Source: JBGSIC01 sp041751875
Lineage (GTDB): Bacteria; Bdellovibrionota; FAC87; UBA2466; JACKAF01
Assembly: GCA_041751875.1 (NCBI GenBank)
Contig: JBGSIC010000029.1
Coordinates: 460,651 to 524,650, forward strand
Length of the DNA stretch: 64,000 nucleotides
Direction of reading: 5' to 3'
Shown: positions 16,630 through 25,497 of the stretch, one piece after another
Numbering within the stretch: position 1 is the first letter of the stretch
How the letters are laid out: each line of letters opens with the position of its first letter
Notes under the pieces: generated by a model
What the model saw: only the letters and a program-made list of their open reading frames with translations
Databases searched by the model: none
What the model was told of the DNA's origin: nothing
Translations under genes and position numbers: made by a program

Positions 16630-17276
16630 CGAGGCGCGTCCCGACGAATTTCTTCATCGAAGTAGACAGCTCTTTGTAGGGAATTCATCCCAAGAAGGGA
16701 CGTAAAATCTAAGGGAGCCACATCCAAGCGCCATAGAGGAGATCCCTCTACATGATCAAATCCGTATTGCCGCAACAACTTATCAAAATCGGAAAAGCCA
16801 GGAATACTCTGGGCCGTGATTGCACTGGTATTCCACTGCGCAGCGAGCCGTTCAATCGACTTCAAGATCTGGCGTCCCACAGTGCGCGAGCGAAACTCAG
16901 GCGCGACATAAATTAAATTTATAAAAAACACATCGTCGTCGGGTTCATCCAGGTGAGTCACTACCGCGAAGCCTATTGGCTTTTTCTCATGGAGCGCGAC
17001 AATCGTTCCACCCCGTTCGGTATTGAAAGGTTTAGTGAGAAAAGACCAATCGACTCCGAAGGTTTCAACCTGGTTCGTGTCCGGAAATCCTTCCTGATAC
17101 ATAGTAAAGACAGGGCGAGTGGCGGCATCGACCGGGCCCACCAACGGTCTGACGTTGACGAGTAACGGGATACATTCCTGAGCAAGACTCGGACTCACCA
17201 GCCATAAGAAGAGCAGACCGACACTTATCCCAAGTGTGTGATCCGCGCTTTTTCTATGTCTTGGAGGTTGTTGCAT
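16626..17276 (-). CDS. GNAT-like acetyltransferase with signal peptide
   Basis: Residues 1-34 are a clear export signal: basic start, a hydrophobic run LGISVGLLFLWLVSP, then SLAQ as the cleavage region. The mature part follows the GNAT pattern: GTIVALHEKKPIGFAVVTHL, then the acetyl-CoA strand FINLIYVAPEFRSRTVGRQIL (motif A, R-x-x-x-x-G-like) and LLRQYGFDHVEG. GNAT enzymes need acetyl-CoA, absent from the periplasm, so an exported copy is odd; it may act in another cell or have lost catalysis. No ribosome site is evident. Confidence 0.72.
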   Translation of the reverse strand: MQQPPRHRKSADHTLGISVGLLFLWLVSPSLAQECIPLLVNVRPLVGPVDAATRPVFTMYQEGFPDTNQVETFGVDWSFLTKPFNTERGGTIVALHEKKPIGFAVVTHLDEPDDDVFFINLIYVAPEFRSRTVGRQILKSIERLAAQWNTSAITAQSIPGFSDFDKLLRQYGFDHVEGSPLWRLDVAPLDFTSLLGMNSLQRAVYFDEEIRRDAPR

Positions 17277-17430
17277 GGAATTTGCGGAGGAACTTAATGG
17301 TCTTGAAGCATGGGGTCAAGCGACACCGAGGAGCTTCACTCGGGAATTGCTCTTTCGCCTGAGAAAACAACAGCTTTGGGAACCCAGATTCTTCCTCAGT
17401 TTGGTTAACACTCTTTCTTCAGAAAGCTGA
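17275..17430 (+). CDS. Putative small protein of 51 residues
   Basis: An ATG at 17275 has GGAGG at 17263-17267, spacing 7, as good a ribosome site as any in the window. The frame encodes 51 residues (MEFAEELNGLEAWG... ending NTLSSES), with an acidic start and a basic central helix (ELLFRLRKQQLWEPRFF). The start overlaps by 2 bp the start of the divergent exported GNAT gene at 17276. There is no export signal. It is too small for family assignment; only the ribosome site and open frame support it. Confidence 0.45.
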   Translation: MEFAEELNGLEAWGQATPRSFTRELLFRLRKQQLWEPRFFLSLVNTLSSES

Positions 17431-17489
17431 GCGGGCGGCAAATTCGGGGTAATATATTACTAGATACTTTCGTCCAACCCACACCATCC

Positions 17490-18824
17490 ATGAAATCACT
17501 ATTCCTAGTAATCATCTTTGCTCATTTTTCTGTGCCTGCTTTCTCAGCCGTTTCATCAAGGCTCTTACAAAGAGTCACTCCAGTAGGTGTTGATCTTGAC
17601 AGATACCCAGACGCGAAAAAAGAACTCATTGAACACATTCGAAACTGCGGTGAAGGAGTCGTCAAGGGGGCACGCAAAGCGGCCAAGAATCGATGCCGTT
17701 ATCAGATCGAGCTGGACGAATATTTTTTCAAACCTCTTCCAGAAAAAACCGGGTTCATCTACGATCCGGCTTGGCCGTATGAAGAAGGCGCACAATGGAT
17801 TACGGCAACAGTCCAAGAAAAAGCAAATCTCCCTGAAAGATGGGATTTGTCAGACAACTCAGAAATGATTCGCATTGTCCGTCAGGAGTGTGGGGACTGT
17901 TGGGCTCAGGCGACGCGGGCGAATCTCGAGCAGCTGGTATTGTCGTGGACTGGGGTGAATGCTCCGTTATCCACCCAAACACTCATTTCTAGTTGCGCGA
18001 ATCACGGAAGTTGCAGCGGTGGATACATGACCGCACCAGATTTTGCGGTGAAGTATGGCCTTCCCTTTGAAGAGCGCGATCCGTATCAAGGACGAAATTC
18101 GAAATGTAAATTCAGTATGGGGACAGACGCGATGGACTACAAACTTCATCAGGCGCCCTACGTGGGAAACTCTCTTAATTACTCTCGTGCCATTCCGGAA
18201 AGTCAAAGAACTGGCCCGCGCGTGGAAGACATTATGGCTAATATGCTCAAATTTGAAAGCAGCGCGGTCGTGACAATCAAGTCAATTTCTCAGTCGGGAG
18301 GAATTATCACCAGCTGCAGTGCCATTAACTCTGGCGGAAATCATATGCAAGATGTGGTCGGGTGGTATCACGATGGAGGCGAACTCATTGCTCGTGTGCA
18401 AAACTCTCACGGAACCTCCCATGGTCAAAATGGTTACACTCATTTGAAGTGGGAATGCGGTGAGGGACAATTGAACCGGGGTTTGGGACGATCCGCGCGG
18501 ATAGGAATTTTCTTTATTCCCACTACCTGTACTTTACCCGATGCTTACACCGGACCAGACATCACCATTCCTACGCGAGGAACGGTGCGACTGGGGAGGC
18601 CAGCACGCGTAAAACAACAGTGCGAGTGGAAACCTTCAGAAGGTTTAAGTAATCCTCATGACTGCCACCCTACCGCGAACCCTGATATGGCGACGGAGTA
18701 CCATCTTGCGAGTACCACTAGTTGTGGAACCAGTTCCGCCATGGTGCTCGTGCGTCCTTCGAAAACGAAACGCCCGAATGAACTGCGCACGCCCCACGGT
18801 GTGATTCCCTGGAGTGGGCGCTAA
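17490..18824 (+). CDS. Exported papain-like cysteine protease (C1 family)
   Basis: A signal peptide (residues 1-20, PAFSAV region) and a propeptide-like segment precede a C1 peptidase domain at about residues 110-330. Catalytic residues are visible: the oxyanion Gln132 and nucleophile Cys137 in QECGDCWAQA, general base His285 in GGNHMQDVVGW, and Asn305 in QNSHGTSHGQNGY. The last motif is normally NSWGxxWGExGY; the two Trp are His here. SSCANHGSCSGGY holds the expected disulfide-forming Cys pair. A C-terminal extension of about 100 residues (from 340) contains four or more Cys and no known domain. Likely secreted or periplasmic. Confidence 0.88.
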   Translation: MKSLFLVIIFAHFSVPAFSAVSSRLLQRVTPVGVDLDRYPDAKKELIEHIRNCGEGVVKGARKAAKNRCRYQIELDEYFFKPLPEKTGFIYDPAWPYEEGAQWITATVQEKANLPERWDLSDNSEMIRIVRQECGDCWAQATRANLEQLVLSWTGVNAPLSTQTLISSCANHGSCSGGYMTAPDFAVKYGLPFEERDPYQGRNSKCKFSMGTDAMDYKLHQAPYVGNSLNYSRAIPESQRTGPRVEDIMANMLKFESSAVVTIKSISQSGGIITSCSAINSGGNHMQDVVGWYHDGGELIARVQNSHGTSHGQNGYTHLKWECGEGQLNRGLGRSARIGIFFIPTTCTLPDAYTGPDITIPTRGTVRLGRPARVKQQCEWKPSEGLSNPHDCHPTANPDMATEYHLASTTSCGTSSAMVLVRPSKTKRPNELRTPHGVIPWSGR

Positions 18825-18977
18825 TCCTCACTCATTCTTCCGAAAAACTTACCGCAGAGATTACTGGCAACTCCACGACCTGTGTCTCACCTCGATGAAT
18901 AAAATCAGCTATTTAGAAAGCGTAGGACTGGCGTAATGCCGCGCATTAAGCTTTTGAAATGTTTACCGATAAATACG

Positions 18978-18997
18978 ATAGGGCGCGTTAGCCCTAT
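18978..18997 (+). promoter_or_regulatory. Stem-loop abutting a start codon
   Basis: ATAGGGC (18978-18984) and GCCCTAT (18991-18997) form a perfect 7-bp stem with a 6-nt loop ending 2 bp before the ATG at 19000. No Shine-Dalgarno sequence lies outside it. It could block or position ribosome loading. Confidence 0.35.
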
Positions 18998-18999
18998 TT

Positions 19000-20055
19000 A
19001 TGGAAACTCGGAAACCATTTCTGGATTGGGTTCGGGCAGGGAGTGCCGCGATCATCTGCGTGGGGACAACGCGCGCCCATCTGATCCAAGATTTTCAGGA
19101 TGTAAAAGGTGTGCCGGAGTTCTCCGTTTGGTCGAACTATTTCTTTCTAGGATTCGAGACTCAAGCGCTGTGGCTTTTGATTTGTTTGAGCGGGTTTCTC
19201 GTTGGGGGAAACGAGCTGCGTAAGGCCCTCAATGGAAAGTTTTCCTGGAAGCATTACTTTTTGGCGCGCGCAACCCGAGTGACGGTTCCCGTTGTCCCTT
19301 TGTTAGCTCTTTATCTCGTTGCTTCAACTTTTCTGGGAATGGGATCGGAACTCTTTACTCTCCTCCCCGCTATCGTTTCTCTGCTGTGGTGCTACCTCCT
19401 TTTCGGTTTAGGTGCACAGGCTTTGCAAGTGAGAAAAAATTTCAAGAGCTTTGGGGTCAGCTTCTCTCTCTTTATCATCGCCTTGGGTTGTTCTCTCACT
19501 TTCGGTGCTCCTTTGTTTTGGGTGGCCGCTTTGTGGAGTGTGGGTTTGGTTGCTCGAGTCATTACCGATCATTTTCCTGTAAAAACAAAAGCGGCGCGCG
19601 TTCGTTTGGCAGCGAGCAGCGCTTTACTCTTAGGCGTTTCCTTATTTTTCTCCCGAATGAATGAACTCGCGGATTGGAGTTCCAAAGGGGGCAGGTTTGC
19701 GGTCGTAGCGATGGCGATGGGTCTATTTCTGTACGCTTGTTCTCAAGTGAGAATTAGAAACAGAGCAGGGGTCCGTCGCTTTCTCACCACGTTTTCGCAG
19801 TTTAGCTTTTCCCTGATCATCGTTCAGGCCTTGTTCGGACAATTTCTTGTAGAGTTTCTTAGTGGTGGACAAAAACTTCCGATGAGTCCTCAAAACGTTT
19901 TAATGCTTTGGGGAGCAGTTGGAACACTCGTTTCTGTAAGTTATGTCCTTTACCATGCCTTCGAAGTTCGCACCCAAGCGATCCGAACTACTCTTTCAAG
20001 CCGGTGGCTCCCCTCAAAAAGGGCAAGACCGGTACCAAGAAAAATGGCGGCCTAG
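19000..20055 (+). CDS. Acyltransferase-3 family membrane protein
   Basis: An integral membrane protein of 351 residues with about ten hydrophobic segments. The N-terminus follows the OafA/Acyltransferase-3 pattern: FLDWVRAGSAAI...THL with a conserved R-x-H region (RAHL), then LLICLSGFLVGGN and YFLARATRVTVP, corresponding to the family GxxSGFL and R-x-x-R-I blocks. These enzymes transfer acetyl or other acyl groups to sugars at the membrane, e.g. O-antigen or glycan. The C-terminus is basic and cytoplasmic. A hairpin sits immediately before the ATG. The acceptor is unknown. Confidence 0.78.
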   Translation: METRKPFLDWVRAGSAAIICVGTTRAHLIQDFQDVKGVPEFSVWSNYFFLGFETQALWLLICLSGFLVGGNELRKALNGKFSWKHYFLARATRVTVPVVPLLALYLVASTFLGMGSELFTLLPAIVSLLWCYLLFGLGAQALQVRKNFKSFGVSFSLFIIALGCSLTFGAPLFWVAALWSVGLVARVITDHFPVKTKAARVRLAASSALLLGVSLFFSRMNELADWSSKGGRFAVVAMAMGLFLYACSQVRIRNRAGVRRFLTTFSQFSFSLIIVQALFGQFLVEFLSGGQKLPMSPQNVLMLWGAVGTLVSVSYVLYHAFEVRTQAIRTTLSSRWLPSKRARPVPRKMAA

Positions 20056-20076
20056 CTACCAAGCTGGCGGAAAACT

Positions 20077-21351
20077 TTATTTTGCAGGTGCCAACTTGGT
20101 TTCCACGCACTCCGTAAGTGCTGATGCATTTTCGCGGGTATCGAGCACTAGATCCACCACCGCGCTTGTGATTTCCTTAGCGTTGGCCACAATTTCTTTC
20201 TGGTTCTTGCGAGCGTTCAGGTATTCCATAACACCGCGATAAACGTCGCCCCCGACTCCACTACCTCCGACTAAAGTCTCCACGGCTTCCACTAGTTCGG
20301 GTGCGCTTTGACGTTGGCAACCTGCTACCGCTCTTTGTAACTTTCGCCGATCGACACGGGTGATGCCAATGCCACTGCGATTGCTTTTCTTGCCAGTTTT
20401 GGGATTCACGTAGGAACTCTTAGCCCACCATTCGACTAAGTTGCCATCTCGAAACGAATCTTCGCGGAGCACCTTACCCGAAGCTGCACAGTAGGCGGAG
20501 AGAAGGGTGACTTCGGCAAGATCGTTTTCCCAAGGGTGCTTCTTGGGATTCAAATTAACCATGATGTGGCGATTGCTTTCAGCGGTATAGATCGCAAGGA
20601 GATCGGTTAAAACCGTTTGTCCAAGCGCGGATAGCTTGCGGGAATTGAAGCCGGAGGTTTTAGTCTGAGTGAGGACTTCCAAAAAAGTCTGATAAAAAGC
20701 CTTGGGCGCCTTTGTTTCATTCAGATGTTCTTCAAGCTCATTGAGGTACATGATGTCGGAAGCGTCGTTGGCAGCATGGTTTGGGCCCGCGCCAAAGCTT
20801 CGCCCGGATTTCACGTCATCTTTATGTGCTCCCGACTTGTATCCATAGTTGTAATAATAGTTTTTCGAATTGATTTTGACGAGCGTGCTCGCTCCACTGG
20901 CCATTGCGATAAACTGTGAAACTTCAAAAATGTTCGCGTCTCTGACGTTTTTGGATTTTCCTGTTTTCCAAGCATCTTCCTTACCGACAAGGGGAACGAT
21001 ATTTGAGGGTGAAAAAGTTGTTCCCTCAAGAGCAACAATCAACTTTTGTAGGCCGGCCTCTCTTTTCTCGAAAGCCTTGAGGACCTTATTTCGGACCTTG
21101 GTGTCAAAATGAGAAAGCGCTTTTTGTATTGTGGTCCACTCGGCGACTTCATATTCAAAGAGGTAATCGGAATCGAAGTGCGCTTTGATTCCCGTCTCTT
21201 CTTCTTCCATTGTTTGTAGGAACGTTTGTCCTTCGAACGCGCTGAGATCGAGTGAGTGCTCCTTTCTCACGGCTGGCGGAGCGGCGAAGAGTGTTTGAAC
21301 TAAGAATAAGAAAACAAATAGAAAGGAACGGATAGAAAGAGACGTTTTCAA
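20077..21351 (-). CDS. Exported hypothetical protein
   Basis: I place the start at TTG 21351, preceded by GGGG at good spacing; it gives a textbook signal peptide (SIRSFLFVFLFLVQTLFAA). An ATG at 21411 is also in frame but would bury that signal behind another hydrophobic run. The mature protein of about 400 residues is helical and charged and matches no family I know; it includes a Tyr/Asn-rich patch (YYYNYGYKSG, about residues 165-175) and several His, Asp and Glu that might form a metal site. It converges with the acyltransferase gene. Export is well supported, function unknown. Confidence 0.68.
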   Translation of the reverse strand: MKTSLSIRSFLFVFLFLVQTLFAAPPAVRKEHSLDLSAFEGQTFLQTMEEEETGIKAHFDSDYLFEYEVAEWTTIQKALSHFDTKVRNKVLKAFEKREAGLQKLIVALEGTTFSPSNIVPLVGKEDAWKTGKSKNVRDANIFEVSQFIAMASGASTLVKINSKNYYYNYGYKSGAHKDDVKSGRSFGAGPNHAANDASDIMYLNELEEHLNETKAPKAFYQTFLEVLTQTKTSGFNSRKLSALGQTVLTDLLAIYTAESNRHIMVNLNPKKHPWENDLAEVTLLSAYCAASGKVLREDSFRDGNLVEWWAKSSYVNPKTGKKSNRSGIGITRVDRRKLQRAVAGCQRQSAPELVEAVETLVGGSGVGGDVYRGVMEYLNARKNQKEIVANAKEITSAVVDLVLDTRENASALTECVETKLAPAK

Positions 21352-21577
21352 TGTAACCCCCAAAAAACCAACCATGACGTAACTAAGTATCAGCAATAGA
21401 AAGGCCGGCATCTCGCGTCAAGCGATTCCACGGCCCCTTATAAGAAAGTTATTTTTCTCGTTTTTGTTTCGTCGATTCAACTAGATGCGGAAGTGATCGG
21501 GAGTGGCGCGATACCTTGGTGATAGCGTTTGGCAACTGGAAGAGCAAAGAGTAGGGTCTGCTTCTTTTAGGTGAGCT

Positions 21578-22804
21578 TTGAAACTGCTTTCTTCGCTTCG
21601 GCAAAACTACCCTTTTCCGCCCCTCGTTTGGTACATCATCATTGAAACCGCTCTGATTCGCATCGCCTTTTTCATGGTCATTCCCTTTGTTGCTTTACGA
21701 ATGGATGCCACCGCTAACGTGGCGGCCGAATGGATCGGCGCTGTCATTGGAGTGGGACCTTTGGTGGCGACGGCCGTCGGTTTTTATACAGGCCACCTTT
21801 CCGATCTCTGGGGAAGACGCAAAATTATGATCGGGAGTCTGCTTCTTTGGGCGGCCGTGTTTATGTTGTTTGGCTTTGCGGAGAATCCGCTTTTCTACGC
21901 CCTCTTACTAGGACTCAACGGGGTTGCGCTTGGAGTGTTTGAGCCGATTTCGGCAGCCCTCGTAGCAGATGTTTGTTCCGCCGCAGATCCCTCGGGCCAA
22001 ATGCAGAAGAAGGCTTATCACCTGCGTTACTTTGCGGTGAACGTAGGGTCATCGCTGGGCCCTCTGATTGGGGCAAGCCTACTCATCAGCGCCCCTCTGG
22101 TGGGGTTTGGAATTGCGTCCGTCGTCTACTTGATCAGCGCCTTTTGTTTCAGCGTTTTCTCAACGCGATGGGGGGTGAAAGCGTTGGAGTCCAATCGTCC
22201 GGCCGTAAGTCACACGTTCAAGGATGTCTTAAGGACTCTAGGATCCGACCGCGCATTGCAGATGTACATTTTTGCTTTCTTGGTCATTAGCGCTTCCGTG
22301 TCTCAGATAGACACTATTTTTCCCATTCATTTAAAGCGAGTGTTTGGCGAGAGTGGCATCACCCTTTTTGCAAGGCTCATCAGCCTAAACGGCGTTCTGA
22401 TCGTGGTCTTTACGTTGCCTCTTCTTCGCTGGGTGAAGCGCTTCAATCTCAACAGCAGCTGTGCCGTAAGCACGCTGGTTTGGTGTGTGGGATTTATTCT
22501 CATGGCGTTTTCTCAACTTCCGCTCCACTACTATCTCGCCATGTTGATTCTCACAGCGGGAGAGATCGTTGTGTATGCGAATGGATACCTCATGGTGGAA
22601 AACCTGGCGCCGGCTCGAATGCGGGGAGCTTATCTGAGTACTATGAATATTGGGCAGTCTGGAATGGTCTTCGGTCCGTGGTTGGGTGGTATTCTTTTGG
22701 AGGCGGGTGGTTCCCAACTTTTGTTTCTAGTGATGGCTGCGCTGATGGCCGTAGCGGCGGGGGCGTATCTTACCGCCGGCAAAGTAAAAGCATCTAGTCC
22801 ATGA
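21578..22804 (+). CDS. MFS drug-exporter-like transporter
   Basis: Starts with TTG after an AGGTGAG-like ribosome site. 408 residues with twelve predicted membrane segments and the major-facilitator motif A between helices 2 and 3, GHLSDLWGRRKIM. The overall plan (DHA1-type, MdtH/YceL-like) suggests proton-driven export of a drug or metabolite; the substrate cannot be told. Its last 11 bp overlap the 3' end of the convergent tandem-HTH gene. No linked regulator is evident unless that neighbour has lost its export signal. Confidence 0.85.
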   Translation: MKLLSSLRQNYPFPPLVWYIIIETALIRIAFFMVIPFVALRMDATANVAAEWIGAVIGVGPLVATAVGFYTGHLSDLWGRRKIMIGSLLLWAAVFMLFGFAENPLFYALLLGLNGVALGVFEPISAALVADVCSAADPSGQMQKKAYHLRYFAVNVGSSLGPLIGASLLISAPLVGFGIASVVYLISAFCFSVFSTRWGVKALESNRPAVSHTFKDVLRTLGSDRALQMYIFAFLVISASVSQIDTIFPIHLKRVFGESGITLFARLISLNGVLIVVFTLPLLRWVKRFNLNSSCAVSTLVWCVGFILMAFSQLPLHYYLAMLILTAGEIVVYANGYLMVENLAPARMRGAYLSTMNIGQSGMVFGPWLGGILLEAGGSQLLFLVMAALMAVAAGAYLTAGKVKASSP

Positions 22805-24416
22805 CGGGGCGATCGAGGCGCGCCTGCGCGGCGCTCTGCAAGGCCTGGCGGGCAGCGCTTTGGACGTTCTCCAATAGCTCTTCTTTCGAACTTTCTTCAG
22901 TGGCGTAGAGCAACCGGACGAACGTTTGCAAGGCCAATAAAATGCGTTCTTGGGCCTTAGGAGTTCCTCGCAGCTGGGATTGAAAACTGGAGAAGACGAG
23001 GCCCGCTGCCCGTTCGGCCCATTCTGCACGAATCCATTTCTCGGTTTCAGGTCGAGCTTTCATCATCGCCTTCAGTAGTAGCAGGTCTTTCACCAACTCA
23101 TCTCCGTGGCCGGGGGTGTGAGTTACCAGACTAATATAATGTTCGCCCAAAGTGACAACACTTCGCTGGCACTTTGCATTGGGTTCTTTGGGATTACATG
23201 TCTGCGGGCCTCGGATAAAGCCAAGTCCTGTACTTGGACTGATATCCAGCACGCGCATTAAGTTGATTAGGTCTTCTCGTTCAATTGACTTCGAAAGGTC
23301 ACTTTTCTGAAAATATTTTTGATGCCGCCCCATTGCGATAGAAAGTGATTGATAGTCATGTCCTGTCGCTTTCCTTCGCCTCTCCACCAACCAGCGAAAT
23401 TCTGGCGTGTAGGGAATCCGGCCGGGTAGGCTTTCTAGTGTCCATGGAGTCAGAGCAGCGCTGATCGCCGTTTCAGGATCTAGACTTAGGAGATGGACAA
23501 TCATGAGCAACTGGGCCTTTTTTAGGATCGGTAACTTTCCACTCTGAAGTCCCGCAAACTTGAACTTTGACATGGATACGGCTTCACGCAATTGGAGATT
23601 GGTTACATTACGCAATTTAAGGGCTTTCGCTACGATCTGCATAAACGGCGAAGAAACAAAAATTTCTTCCGGCAGCAGCACGCTCCACTGGGAGATTCCT
23701 TCTTTGCCCCAGCTATCCTGGCGCGCTTCGAAACTGTAAGACGTGAAACGGTTCTTCGCTCGTCTCAAGGCAACCATCATATTGAAATCTACGCGCCGAT
23801 TCAGGCAGTCACGGGCGGTATCGCTGTCCATTTCGAGGGCTTCTAGGAGTAACAAATAAAAGCGTGTTCGGATGACGGGAATTTTCCCCTTAAGCAGATG
23901 CTGAATATAAGGTATTGAGACACCCATTCGCGTAGCAAGGTCTTCTTGTCTTAAATGCAAGCCCATGCGATGGGCGCGTGCCAGCTCGAGAAAGTTTTCG
24001 TTTAAAACGATTTTGCTGGGTAGATTGTTGTAATCCCACTCGCCAGGGGCGGGAGGTCGGTAGTGAAGCGAATTGCGACACTCCGGTGATTCAGCAATCT
24101 CGAGCCTCTCGGCTAGCCGCTCAAAGGTGGGCAAACTAAGAGTGGTTTGCGGTTTGTTGAGAATCTTATGGATGAGCGCACGGCTTACCCCGATGGCTTG
24201 ACCAACTGTTTCCGCATCGGTTTGCTTAGCTTCCATTTGAGTGCGAACCAAGCTGCGAAATTCAGGGCTAAGCCAGACGCGAGCGGCTTTTTCAGCAACG
24301 GCGCTCCCGCATTGCGTCTCCTTGTCTTCGTCTTGTTTGGCCCAACCATTCAAACAGGTGAGAGTGAGGAAAAGCACTATGACTGGACTTAAGTGCACGG
24401 TGCGCAACTTAATCAA
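22794..24416 (-). CDS. Signal-peptide protein with four XRE-like HTH segments
   Basis: Residues 1-27 look like a signal peptide (basic start, VIVLFLTLTCLNG core, cleavage near GWA-K). The body has four segments with the layout of XRE/lambda-repressor-type helix-turn-helix domains: about 51-110 (ETVGQAIGVSRALIHKIL), 141-203 (QEDLATRMGVSIPYIQHLL), 256-318 (NLQLREAVSMSKFKFAGL) and 338-398 (YQSLSIAMGRHQKYFQKS). Each ends with a Leu-rich helix (for example LPTFERLAERLEI). Segments 1 and 2 are the most convincing. Residues 400-540 are an all-helical tail. XRE domains bind DNA in the cytoplasm, so an exported array is unexpected. The TTG start lacks a clear ribosome site. I know no named family with this layout. 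Confidence 0.72.
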   Translation of the reverse strand: MIKLRTVHLSPVIVLFLTLTCLNGWAKQDEDKETQCGSAVAEKAARVWLSPEFRSLVRTQMEAKQTDAETVGQAIGVSRALIHKILNKPQTTLSLPTFERLAERLEIAESPECRNSLHYRPPAPGEWDYNNLPSKIVLNENFLELARAHRMGLHLRQEDLATRMGVSIPYIQHLLKGKIPVIRTRFYLLLLEALEMDSDTARDCLNRRVDFNMMVALRRAKNRFTSYSFEARQDSWGKEGISQWSVLLPEEIFVSSPFMQIVAKALKLRNVTNLQLREAVSMSKFKFAGLQSGKLPILKKAQLLMIVHLLSLDPETAISAALTPWTLESLPGRIPYTPEFRWLVERRRKATGHDYQSLSIAMGRHQKYFQKSDLSKSIEREDLINLMRVLDISPSTGLGFIRGPQTCNPKEPNAKCQRSVVTLGEHYISLVTHTPGHGDELVKDLLLLKAMMKARPETEKWIRAEWAERAAGLVFSSFQSQLRGTPKAQERILLALQTFVRLLYATEESSKEELLENVQSAARQALQSAAQARLDRPVMD

Positions 24417-24480
24417 AGTGGCTTACGAAAACAAGGGGGACTATTTTTTAAAGAAGGAAGGATTTTAAGAGCTTGGAAGC

Positions 24481-24999
24481 TTACTTTTTCAGAAAAAGAT
24501 AAAGGTACTCCGCATACCCTTCGGCCTTCATTTTCTCTTTGGGAACAAAGCGCAAGGCGCCGGAATTGATGCAAAAGCGTTCGCCGGTGGGACCGGGTCC
24601 GTCGTTAAATACGTGGCCCAGGTGAGAGTCGCCGTTTTTGGATCTCACTTCGGTTCGGCGCTCAAAGAGCTTAGTATCGGCCTTGGCTTCGATGTTTTCC
24701 TTCGCAATGGGTTTGGTAAAGCTAGGCCAACCAGTTCCGGAGTCGTACTTATCAGTCGAGCTAAAGAGTGGCTCGCCGGTGGTCACATCCACGTAAATTC
24801 CTTCGGCCTTGTTGTCCCAGTAAGCGTTGTTGAAGGCCTGTTCGGTGCCTTGTTCTTTGGTGATGCGGTACTGTTCTGGCGTGAGAAGTTTTTTTGCCTC
24901 TGCATCGGACATTTTTTTATAAACTCTCTGCTCCTTTGCTTGAGAGGCGAATGCAAGAAGGGCCAAAGGTAGTAAGAGAAAACGAAAGGAGAGTTTCAT
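24481..24999 (-). CDS. msrB: Exported methionine-R-sulfoxide reductase B
   Basis: Reduces methionine-R-sulfoxide in oxidised proteins. A signal peptide (residues 1-21, FASQA-K) sends it to the periplasm. The MsrB fold is clear: TGEPLFSSTDKYDSGTGWPSF, then RTEVRSKNGDSHLGHVFNDGP and the catalytic Cys in GERFCINSGALRF. The four Cys that bind zinc in many MsrB are absent, and the usual resolving Cys in DSGCGWPSF is Thr. Reduction must therefore use another partner. Together with the two SODs this points to defence against oxidants. Confidence 0.95.
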   Translation of the reverse strand: MKLSFRFLLLPLALLAFASQAKEQRVYKKMSDAEAKKLLTPEQYRITKEQGTEQAFNNAYWDNKAEGIYVDVTTGEPLFSSTDKYDSGTGWPSFTKPIAKENIEAKADTKLFERRTEVRSKNGDSHLGHVFNDGPGPTGERFCINSGALRFVPKEKMKAEGYAEYLYLFLKK

Positions 25000-25164
25000 G
25001 TCTCTAGTTTACCAGGGAGAACCTTTCTGACAAACCGGGGCGCGGTGTAGGGGGGTTAGGCAGGAAAGTGACAATCTGGGGTTGTCCACTGAAGGAACAC
25101 AGTACGGGGCAGGCTAACGAAGCTGGCACTGCGGTTGCAAATCTAAAGTATCGAGAGGTGTACC

Positions 25165-25497
25165 GTGCGTGGAATGCGATTGTCCGTACCAAATAATTTG
25201 AACGAAATGCTCGCTTTTGCCGGCTTTGCTTTAGTTGTGCTGGGAAGTATTGGCGTACGCCCCTTTTGGCCCGTGTGGGCGATTCCCGCGATTGGTGCCT
25301 TCCTCGGCTTTTATAGTGTGAAAGACGGAAAAAATTTCCTGATAGCGGGCCTAGCCCTTTTAGCTGCCAAGTGGGGACTGAATTACGTTCCTTTCATCGG
25401 TGGCTTTGCGCGTGAATTTGCAACGGAACTGGTTCGTCTTGTCGCGCCCGCGATGCTTGTTGTGTCTATTCGTTCCCTATACGATCAGTTGAAGTAG
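25165..25497 (+). CDS. Small membrane protein of unknown function
   Basis: 110 residues, GTG start with GAGGTG as ribosome site; an in-frame ATG lies three codons in. Three hydrophobic segments are visible (residues ~15-50 as two adjacent helices, 55-70, and 85-102). The end overlaps by 32 bp the 3' end of the convergent protease gene. No family recognised. Confidence 0.6.
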   Translation: MRGMRLSVPNNLNEMLAFAGFALVVLGSIGVRPFWPVWAIPAIGAFLGFYSVKDGKNFLIAGLALLAAKWGLNYVPFIGGFAREFATELVRLVAPAMLVVSIRSLYDQLK

